Notes under the pieces: generated by a model
Told to the model about the DNA's origin: nothing
Seen by the model: the letters and a program-made list of their open reading frames with translations, nothing else
The model's database searches: none
From: an uncultured Clostridia bacterium
Lineage (GTDB): Bacteria > Bacillota > Clostridia > TANB77 > CAG-508
DNA length: 7,671 nucleotides
Reading direction: 5' to 3'
NCBI GenBank assembly: GCA_944388635.1
Contig: CALXJN010000042.1
Coordinates: forward strand, 1-7,671
Position numbers and translations under genes: made by a program
In this document: positions 1-6,142 of the stretch, in pieces
How the letters are laid out: every line of letters begins with the position of its first letter
How positions within the stretch are numbered: position 1 is the first letter of the stretch

Positions 1-413
1 AGTCAATAAAAGATTTAAGAAAAGAATGTATGGAAAATCATGAAAAGCCATGGACAAACATGACTATATCTATTGAAAAACTAGTATATAAAGTTGAATA
101 TGGTTATGAAGAATTAGGAGTATCTGATGACGAAAATAAAGCAAGACATTTAATATGGGGATATAAATATTTAAAAACGCCATATGAAAGCTTTAACAGA
201 CAAGAAAGAGAAATCATTGATAGATATGAAAAAGAAAAAAAGGAACCTGTAAAAGTTTTTGAACTACCATTATATAAAAGAGAAGTAGCAAAAGGACTAA
301 AAACAGTTAAGCAGATAGAAAAAAATTTGAATTTTGTAACAGAAGAAAAAATAGAAGAAATGGAATTCAAAAAAAATCATGTTCCTAAAAGTCAAATATT
401 AAATGTAAAATAG
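1..413 (+). CDS. Hypothetical protein, C-terminal part (5' end outside window)
   Basis: I do not recognise this family. The reading frame is open back to the window edge: codons before the ATG at 30 read SIKDLRKEC and no stop is seen. No convincing Shine-Dalgarno lies before that ATG, so the gene probably starts upstream and only the last ~137 residues are visible. The product is hydrophilic and charged, rich in Lys and Glu, with no membrane segment or signal peptide. Aromatic residues cluster in the first half (KPWTN, YGYEELG, LIWGYKYL) and a Lys/Glu-rich, probably helical stretch forms the end. It stops with TAG at 411-413, followed by a small inverted repeat and then eno. No function is proposed. 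An alternative is a 127-residue protein starting at 30. Confidence 0.6.
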   Translation, partial: SIKDLRKECMENHEKPWTNMTISIEKLVYKVEYGYEELGVSDDENKARHLIWGYKYLKTPYESFNRQEREIIDRYEKEKKEPVKVFELPLYKREVAKGLKTVKQIEKNLNFVTEEKIEEMEFKKNHVPKSQILNVK

Positions 414-420
414 TTATTTT

Positions 421-442
421 AAGAAAACTTTTAAGTTTTCTT
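421..442 (+). terminator. Possible weak terminator hairpin after the first gene
   Basis: A perfect inverted repeat, AAGAAAACTT (421-430) and AAGTTTTCTT (433-442), is separated by two bases, so in RNA it would be an approximately 8-bp stem with a 6-nt loop. It lies eight bases after the TAG of the upstream gene and 39 bases before eno. The stem is AT-rich and what follows (ATATATAAATA) is not a clean U-run, so termination would be inefficient. Some transcription could read on into eno. Confidence 0.4.
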
Positions 443-481
443 ATATATAAATAAAAAAACAAAGAAAGGAAGTAAAGACAC

Positions 482-1789
482 ATGAAAGATTACTTAGAAA
501 TCGTAGACGTAGAAGCATTGGAGGTACTTGATTCAAGAGGAAATCCAACAGTTCAAGTTACAGTAACTACAGCAGGAGATTTTAAAGGAGTTGCAATGGT
601 TCCTTCAGGAGCATCAACAGGAAGTTTTGAAGCTGTAGAATTAAGAGATGGAGACAAAAGCAGATACTTAGGAAAAGGAGTTCAAAAAGCAGTAGAAAAT
701 GTTAATACAACAATATTTGAAGCTTTAGTTGGAATGAACGTATATGACCAAGTAGGTATAGATAAAGCATTAATAGAATTAGACGGAACAGAGAATAAAG
801 GAAAATTAGGAGCAAATGCAACACTTGGTGTATCACTTGCTGTTGCAAAAGCAGCTGCAGCTTCACTTGATATGGAATTATACAACTACATCGGTGGAGT
901 AAATGCAAAAACAATGCCAGTTCCAATGATGAACATTTTAAATGGTGGAAAACACGCAGATAATACAGTAAACATTCAAGAATTTATGATAATGCCAGTT
1001 GGAGCAAAGAGTTTCACAGAATGTATGAGAATGAGTGCTGAAATATATCACACATTAAAATCAGTTCTAAAATCAAAAGGCTTATCAACAGGAGTAGGAG
1101 ATGAAGGTGGATTTGCACCAAACCTTTCAAGTGATGAAGAAGCGCTAAAATTAATCGTAGAAGCAATTGAAAAAGCTGGATATAAACCAGGAACAGACGT
1201 AGTTCTTGCACTAGACGTAGCAAGTACAGAAATGTATGATGAAGCTAAAAAAATAGGAAAAGAAGGTTCATACTATTTCTGGAAAACTGAAGAATTAAAA
1301 TCAGTTGATGAAATGATAGATTATATAGTTTCATTAACAGAAAAATATCCTATAGTTTCAGTTGAAGACGGACTTGCAGAAGAAGACTGGGAAGGCTGGA
1401 AAAAACTTACAGAAAAACTAGGCAAAAAAATTCAATTAGTAGGAGATGATTTATTTGTAACAAATATAAAGAGACTACAAAAAGGATTAGACTTAGGAGT
1501 TGCAAATAGCATATTAATAAAATTAAATCAAATAGGAACACTTACAGAAACATTAGATGCAATTGAACTTGCTAAGAAAAATGGATATACAGCAGTTGTA
1601 TCACACAGAAGCGGAGAAACAGAAGATACAACGCTTGCAGATGTAGCAGTTGCAACAAATGCAGGTCAAATCAAAACTGGTGCTCCATGTAGAACAGATA
1701 GAGTTGCAAAATACAATAGATTATTAAATATCGAACATGACTTAGCAGACCTTGCAATTTATCCAGGAATGAAAGGACTAAATAAATAG
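482..1789 (+). CDS. eno: Enolase (phosphopyruvate hydratase)
   Basis: Enolase converts 2-phosphoglycerate to phosphoenolpyruvate in glycolysis, is Mg-dependent and cytosolic, and is often bound to the RNA degradation machinery. The 435 residues match the usual ~430. The N-terminal domain begins with the family-typical VLDSRGNPTV at 16-25 and carries the mobile catalytic loop SGASTG (Ser42 onward). The barrel domain holds His158, Glu167, Glu208 (GDEGG), metal ligands Asp245, Glu295 and Asp322, catalytic Lys347 in the signature IKLNQIGTLTET, His375 (SHRSGETED) and Lys398. All expected active-site residues are present, so the enzyme should be active. The ATG at 482 is supported by AAAGGAAG at 465-472. 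It reads without any frame break and contains no CGG codon. A strong hairpin follows at 1806. No glycolytic neighbours are in the window. Confidence 0.98.
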   Translation: MKDYLEIVDVEALEVLDSRGNPTVQVTVTTAGDFKGVAMVPSGASTGSFEAVELRDGDKSRYLGKGVQKAVENVNTTIFEALVGMNVYDQVGIDKALIELDGTENKGKLGANATLGVSLAVAKAAAASLDMELYNYIGGVNAKTMPVPMMNILNGGKHADNTVNIQEFMIMPVGAKSFTECMRMSAEIYHTLKSVLKSKGLSTGVGDEGGFAPNLSSDEEALKLIVEAIEKAGYKPGTDVVLALDVASTEMYDEAKKIGKEGSYYFWKTEELKSVDEMIDYIVSLTEKYPIVSVEDGLAEEDWEGWKKLTEKLGKKIQLVGDDLFVTNIKRLQKGLDLGVANSILIKLNQIGTLTETLDAIELAKKNGYTAVVSHRSGETEDTTLADVAVATNAGQIKTGAPCRTDRVAKYNRLLNIEHDLADLAIYPGMKGLNK

Positions 1790-1805
1790 TCAGAAAAATA
1801 ATAAA

Positions 1806-1851
1806 GGTAAAAGAGGAGAGACTATGTAAATAGTTTTTCCTTTTTGCTACC
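1806..1851 (+). terminator. eno terminator: long hairpin with U-rich 3' arm
   Basis: The segment folds as GGTA (1806-1809), then a continuous stem 1810-1825 pairing with 1830-1845 around a GTAA loop, then TACC (1848-1851) with GC bulged. That is about 20 pairs. Several are G.U (1820/1835, 1818/1837, 1813/1842), with G always on the 5' arm and U on the 3' arm. This supports an RNA hairpin made from plus-strand transcription rather than a DNA palindrome. The 3' arm itself carries the U-runs (TTTTTCCTTTTT). It starts 17 bases after the eno stop. It may be a terminator or a 3'-end stabilising structure. It ends one base before the 208-bp element. Confidence 0.65.
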
Positions 1852-1852
1852 T

Positions 1853-2060
1853 GTTAAGATTTAAGAAAATGACACGTTATTTCCGCCTACTTTTTGGAGT
1901 AATATTTTGAATTTTATTGTTTCTTGCTGGCTTCGCCACTCACCTATGGTCATTTCTACTCGGGGAGCCTCACTGCGCGAAACTTCAAAAATTAAAAATA
2001 TTACTCCAAAACGGCTGATTTTTAGTAAAGTTAGTTTATGTAATTTTCTTAAATCTTAAC
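1853..2060. repeat. 208-bp nested inverted-repeat element (MITE-like or structured RNA)
   Basis: The outer arms are a perfect 18-bp inverted repeat, GTTAAGATTTAAGAAAAT (1853-1870) against 2043-2060. Inside is a second pair: TTTTGGAGTAATATTTT (1892-1908) matches 1995-2011 exactly, and pairing continues at 1910-1915 with 1988-1993. A third short pair is GTTTC (1919-1923) with GAAAC (1979-1983). The 60 bases at 1921-1980 are over half G+C, far above the surroundings, and contain smaller hairpins such as TGGC/GCCA at 1928-1938. There is no worthwhile ORF. No clear target-site duplication is visible; TTAA inside the arm ends (1854-1857 and 2056-2059 region) is palindromic and not decisive. It may be a non-autonomous mobile repeat, or a transcribed structured RNA in the dnaE leader. 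Its family is not recognised. Confidence 0.6.
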
Positions 2061-2090
2061 TTAGTTAAAGAAGGAATAGGAGGTGCTTTT

Positions 2091-5000
2091 ATGCCAGATT
2101 TTGTACATTTGCATGTGCATAGCGAATTCAGTTTACTAGATGGAGCAAATAGAATAAAAGATTTACCAGTAAGAGCAAAAGAACTTGGAATGAAAGCAAT
2201 GGCAATAACAGACCATGGAGTCATGTATGGAGTTATAGACTTTTATAAAGCATGTAAAAAAGAAGGGGTAAAACCAATAATAGGATGTGAAGTATATGTA
2301 GCACCTAGAAGTAGGTTTGATAAGGACGGACCGGCTGATAAAGAATATAATCACTTAATACTTCTTGCAAAAGATAATATAGGATATAAAAACTTAAGTA
2401 AGCTTGTATCAATAGGTTTTACAGAAGGCTATTATTATAAACCAAGAATAGACTTAGAAGTACTAGAAAAATATCATGAAGGCTTGATTGCGCTTAGTGC
2501 ATGCTTAGCAGGAAGTATAAATAGAGCAATACTCGAAGGCAATATGGAAAAGGCTGAAAATATTGCAAAATGGTTTAAAAATGTTTTCAAAGATGATTAT
2601 TACTTAGAACTTCAAAATAATGGCATAAAAGAACAAGTCTTAGTAAATCAAAAATTAGTAGAGATATCACGCAAATTAAATATTCCATTAGTTGCAACAA
2701 ATGATGCGCATTATTTAAAAAAAGAAGATGCATATAACCATGAAGTACTTTTGTGTATACAAACAGGTAAGAAAATAACAGATCCAGACAGAATGAAATT
2801 TGAAACTGATGAACTATACATAAAAAGCCCAGAGGAAATGGCAGACTATTTTTCAAATTTACCAGAAGCGATAGAAAATACGGTAAAAATTGCAGATAAA
2901 TGTAATGTGGAATTTGAATTTGGGCACACAATACTTCCAAATTATGAAGTACCAAAAGAGTATAAAACACATTATGATTATTTAAGGAAGCTATGTGAAG
3001 ACGGTATAAAAAATAGATATGGAGAAAATCCAACAAAAGAAATACTAGATAGAATGGAATTTGAAATATCTGTTATACAAAAAATGGGATATGTGGACTA
3101 TTTCCTTATTGTATGGGACTTTATTAATTATGCAAAATCACAAGGAATACCAGTAGGACCACGGACGTGGTTCAGGAGCAGGCTCAATTGTTGCTTATGC
3201 TATAGGAATAACAGATATTGATCCAATAAAATATAATTTGCTATTTGAAAGGTTTTTAAATCCAGAGAGAATAAGCATGCCAGATTTTGACGTAGATTTT
3301 TGCTATGAGAGAAGAGAAGAAGTAATAGACTATGTATCAAGAAAATATGGACATGACCATGTTTCACAGATTATAACTTTTGGAACAATGTCAGCAAGAA
3401 TGGTAATACGTGATGTTGGAAGAGTTTTGGATTATCCATATTCACAAACAGATAAACTCGCTAAAATGATACCAAATGAGCTACATATAACTATAAAAAA
3501 AGCAATGGAACAAAATAGAGAATTAAGAGAGCTCTATGAAGATGATGAAACAGTTAGAAATATTTTAAATATATCTATGGCACTTGAAGGAATGCCAAGG
3601 CAGGCATCAACTCATGCATGCGGAATAGTTATAACAAAAGAACCAGTAGACACATATGTACCTTTATATGTAAGAGACCGGAAACATATCAACACAATAT
3701 ATAATGACAACACTCGAAGAACTAGGACTACTTAAAATGGACTTCTTAGGATTAAGAACGCTGACAGTTATTTCAGACGCAATGAAAATTGTAAAAGAAT
3801 CAAGAGGAATAGACGTAGAATTTGACAAAGATATGAAAGATCCAAAAGTATATAAATTATGGGCAGAAGGAAAAACAGTTGGAATATTCCAGTTTGAAAG
3901 TGCAGGGATGACAAAGTTCATGAAAGAACTTAAACCAGATAGCCTAGAAGATATAATCGCTGGAGTTTCATTATATAGACCTGGGCCAATGGACCAAATT
4001 CCAAGATATATACAAAACAAGCTAAATCCAGAACATGCAGTATATACACACCCAGCATTAAAACCAATATTAAATGTAACTTATGGCTGTATGATATACC
4101 AAGAACAAGTAATGCAAATAGTAAGAGAGCTAGCAGGTTACTCTTTAGGTAGAGCAGACCTTGTTAGACGTGCAATGGGTAAGAAAAAATTAGATGTAAT
4201 GGCAAAAGAGAGAAAAACATTTATATATGGAGAAGTAGATGAAAATGGAAAAGTGGTTATTCCAGGGTGTGTCAGAAATGGTATTAGTGAAGAAGATGCA
4301 GATAGAATATTTGATGAAATGGCAGAATTTGCAAAATATGCTTTCAATAAATCACATGCAGCAGCTTATGCAGTTGTATCATATAGAACAGCATATTTAA
4401 AAGCATATTATCCAGAGGCATTACTTGCAGCAACACTAAATAGCTTTTTAGGTAATTTAGATAAAATTCCTATGTACATTGATGAATGTAAAAACTTGAA
4501 TATTCAAATTTTAAAACCAGATATAAATAAAAGCAAAACAAGGTTTACGGTAGACAATGGGAAAATTAGATTTGGACTTGGAAGCATTAAAAATGTAGGA
4601 ATAGCAGTAGTTGACAGTATTGTAGCAGAAAGAGAAAAAAACGGAGAATATAAAAGTTTTACAGATTTTTGCGAAAGAGTACAAGAATATGGAGTTAATA
4701 AGAAATGCATAGAAAGTTTAATAAAAGCAGGAGTATTTGACGAATTTGAGCAAACAAGAAAAACTCTTATAGAATCATTCGAAGGAATAATTGATACAAT
4801 ACAAGACTCAGCAAAAAAAGAGTATACAGGTCAAGTTAGTATGTTTGATATAGGAGACACAAAAGAAGAAAGTGAAAAGCATAAATATGTATTTAATGAA
4901 TATCCAGAATATACTGATAAAGAAATTTTATCAATGGAAAAAGAAATGCTTGGAATCTATATTTCAGGACATCCACTAGAAAAATTAAAAGAAGAAATAC

Positions 5001-5563
5001 TTCGTCAATCTAATATTGATACAGTAAAGATGAAAGAGGCAGCAGAAAACTTAAACAATGGAGTAGCTGAAAAATCATTAGAATATAAAGACGGACAAAT
5101 TGTAAAATACGCAGGAATAATAACAAGCATAAAGAAAAAATATACAAAAAATAATACACTTATGGCATTTATAACAGTTGAAGATTTATATGGTCAAGCT
5201 GAAATAATAGTCTTTGAAAATACATATAATAAATCAAGCAGTAGCTTAATAGAAGAAAATATAGTATTAGTTACAGGAAGATTAAGCTTAAGAGAAGACG
5301 AAGAACCTAAAATTGTGGCAATTAGTATAGAAGAACTAAAAGAGAGAAAAGAAAAAAAGCTAGTGCTAGATATTAGAGGAGTTGACGAAGAAACAAAGGA
5401 AAAGTTAAGAGGAGCTATAAGATTTTTCATGGGTGATAGAAATAACTTGAAAGTTGAAATTATAGACGAAGAAGGAAATAAACCTTGTGGTGCAATATTT
5501 ATGATAAAAGATACAAGAGAACAGTTTGAAGAAATACTTGGCAAAGAAAGAGTACAGATATAG
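2091..5563 (+). CDS. dnaE: DNA polymerase III alpha subunit DnaE, expressed through two +1 frame changes
   Basis: DnaE is the C-family replicative polymerase; in Bacillota it works beside PolC. Translation starts at the ATG at 2091 behind AGGAGGTG (2078-2085). The protein is continuous only if C3162 and C3679 are passed over: 357 + 172 + 627 = 1156 residues, a normal DnaE length. The PHP domain (about 1-270) has HLHVHS at 6-11, TDHG at 40-43, C138 and NDAH at 204-207, so its metal site looks intact. Palm motifs follow: PGRGSGAGS at 357-365, PDFDVDF with Asp400/Asp402, and KMDFLGLRT with Asp550, the third catalytic Asp. YRPGPMD is at 628-634, KSHAAAYA at 753-760, a helix-hairpin-helix-like region near 826-836, a beta-clamp motif QVSMF at 914-918 and an OB fold near 1003-1042. 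Without shifting, translation would stop at 3221 after 376 residues. Decay is unlikely in an essential gene otherwise free of damage. Confidence 0.93.
3162..3165 (+). other. CGGA +1 recoding site 1 (dnaE)
   Basis: In frame the codons read CCA CGG ACG TGG, giving P-R-T-W, followed by a TGA at 3219-3221. Passing over C3162 gives CCA GGA CGT GGT TCA, the near-invariant PGRGS motif of DnaE. Glycine at residue 358 is therefore the expected amino acid. The insertion is not in a homopolymer run. Confidence 0.75.
3679..3682 (+). other. CGGA +1 recoding site 2 (dnaE)
   Basis: The frame set by site 1 reads AGA GAC CGG AAA CAT and reaches TAA at 3733-3735. Passing over C3679 gives GAC GGA AAC ATA TCA ACA CAA TAT (DGNISTQY), then ATG ACA ACA CTC GAA, which runs straight into the conserved KMDFLGLRT motif. 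The restored glycine is residue 530. C3678 and C3679 are adjacent, so the extra base is positioned from the codon boundary. Confidence 0.75.
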
Positions 5564-5574
5564 AAGAGCATAAG

Positions 5575-5616
5575 AAAATCCGGTCGTTTGGGACGCATCT
5601 AGAATGACCGGATTTT
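5575..5616. terminator. Terminator hairpin after dnaE, bidirectional form, large loop
   Basis: A perfect 11-bp inverted repeat, AAAATCCGGTC (5575-5585) and GACCGGATTTT (5606-5616), starts 12 bases after the dnaE stop. The stem ends in TTTT on the plus strand, and in the same on the minus strand. The intervening 20 bases are longer than a usual terminator loop; four further pairs (5586-5589 with 5602-5605, two of them G.U) would leave a 12-nt loop GGGACGCATCTA. Confidence 0.7.
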
Positions 5617-5625
5617 ATCAATAAT

Positions 5626-5673
5626 AAAAGAGCATATCGAAAAGTTTATACAAACTTTTCAATATGCTCCTTT
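5626..5673. terminator. Convergent bidirectional terminator between dnaE and the minus-strand small genes
   Basis: GAGCATAT (5630-5637) pairs with ATATGCTC (5662-5669), and after one C/A mismatch GAAAAGTTT (5639-5647) pairs with AAACTTTTC (5652-5660) around an ATAC loop; AAA/TTT flanks extend it. Read from the minus strand the stem is followed by a U-rich TTTTATTATT, as expected for ending transcripts of the small genes at 5695-5965. Read from the plus strand it is a second stop behind dnaE. Confidence 0.75.
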
Positions 5674-5694
5674 ATTAATATCTAATATTTAATA

Positions 5695-5820
5695 TTAGCA
5701 TCCACAGCCGTTGCCACCAAATCCATTACCGCAACAACAAATTATTAATATGAATAGGATTATTATCCAGCAGCAATCGCCACCGAAACCGCATCCTCCA
5801 CAACCTCTAGTCTCTGGCAT
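5695..5820 (-). CDS. Small Cys/Gly-rich single-membrane-span protein, 41 aa
   Basis: The ATG at 5820-5818 follows AGGAGG (5829-5834) at 8-base spacing, a strong ribosome site that supports a real gene despite the length. The 41-residue product has a Cys/Gly-rich N-terminal part (RGCGGCGFGGDCC), a hydrophobic stretch WIIILFILII at 18-27 long enough for a short membrane segment, and a CCCGNGFGGNGCGC tail ending in TAA. It carries nine cysteines. The plan (Gly-rich start, WIII/LFIL core, Cys/Gly end) resembles the tiny YjcZ-like and other Cys-rich small proteins of spore-forming Bacillota, but that is a similarity of style and no function is assigned. It lies 37 bases downstream of a related small gene on the same strand, with a terminator hairpin 22 bases after its stop. 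Confidence 0.8.
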   Translation of the reverse strand: MPETRGCGGCGFGGDCCWIIILFILIICCCGNGFGGNGCGC

Positions 5821-5857
5821 ATTCTCTCCCTCCTTTCAAAAGAAAGCTTAAGTATAG

Positions 5858-5965
5858 CTAGTTACATAAGCATCTGTTACCACAGCCGCAACAGAAAAGT
5901 AGTAGGAATAAAATAATGAACCATAGAATTTCGCCATTATTGTTATTGCAACAACAATTACTCAT
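5858..5965 (-). CDS. Small Cys-rich single-membrane-span protein, 35 aa
   Basis: The ATG at 5965-5963 is preceded by GGGAGG (5973-5978) at 7-base spacing. The 35-residue product begins MSNCCCNNNNGE, has a hydrophobic core ILWFIILFLLLF at 13-24 and ends CCGCGNRCLCN before TAG at 5858-5860. It shares its plan with the 41-residue protein just downstream: a CCC or CC cluster, a W-containing hydrophobic span, then CCG and scattered Cys/Gly. The two are likely distant paralogues in one minus-strand transcript, divergent from rlmD. Export of the Cys-rich ends, metal binding or a spore role are all possible, and the sequence does not decide. No CGG codon occurs in either frame. A TATACAATA at 5985-5993 (minus strand) may be part of the promoter but lacks a matching upstream box. 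Confidence 0.78.
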   Translation of the reverse strand: MSNCCCNNNNGEILWFIILFLLLFCCGCGNRCLCN

Positions 5966-6083
5966 TTTTAAACCTCCCTATAAATATTGTATAGAAGTTT
6001 GCTAACTCTCTACACATTTCTTGATAATATACTATTCTAATTTTGAAAAATGGTTACTGTTTGAAAATCAAAATTCAAGAAAG

Positions 6084-6112
6084 TTGAAAATTGGCTTAAA
6101 TTATGGTATTAT
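6084..6112 (+). promoter_or_regulatory. Sigma-A-type promoter of rlmD
   Basis: TTGAAA (6084-6089) is separated by exactly 17 bases from TATTAT (6107-6112), and TGG just before it gives an extended -10. The expected start is near 6119, giving a leader of about 24 bases that carries GAGGAG (6128-6133) before the ATG at 6143. The stretch 5994-6083 upstream holds no other signal I can support. Confidence 0.75.
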
Positions 6113-6142
6113 AGAAAAAATAAATTTGAGGAGAAAATAATA

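Noticed and set aside
441..452. eno promoter from TATATATAAAT
   Set aside because: No -35 element at a suitable distance; in this base composition TATA-like words are expected by chance.
1853..2060. CRISPR array or riboswitch in the eno-dnaE gap
   Set aside because: There are no regularly spaced direct repeats, and no known riboswitch consensus is recognised; the structure is nested inverted repeats.
2320..2340. GGACGGACCGGCT in the DnaE PHP domain as a fifth frame change
   Set aside because: The frame is the same before and after (DKDGPADKEYNH) and CGG lies across codon boundaries, so no shift is needed.
3161..3170. Start of a separate second polymerase gene near 3238 and a third near 3704
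   Set aside because: No ribosome site precedes either position, and the protein continues without missing residues from the previous segment when the C is passed over.
3140..3175. Shine-Dalgarno-like stimulator upstream of the shift sites, as in prfB
   Set aside because: AGGA-like words occur near site 1, but nothing comparable is found ahead of sites 2, 3 and 4, so no shared stimulator is supported.
5985..6013. Sporulation-sigma promoter for the minus-strand small genes (TATACAATA as -10)
   Set aside because: The -10-like word is close to sigma-E/sigma-K patterns, but no matching -35 is visible at the right spacing in such AT-rich sequence.
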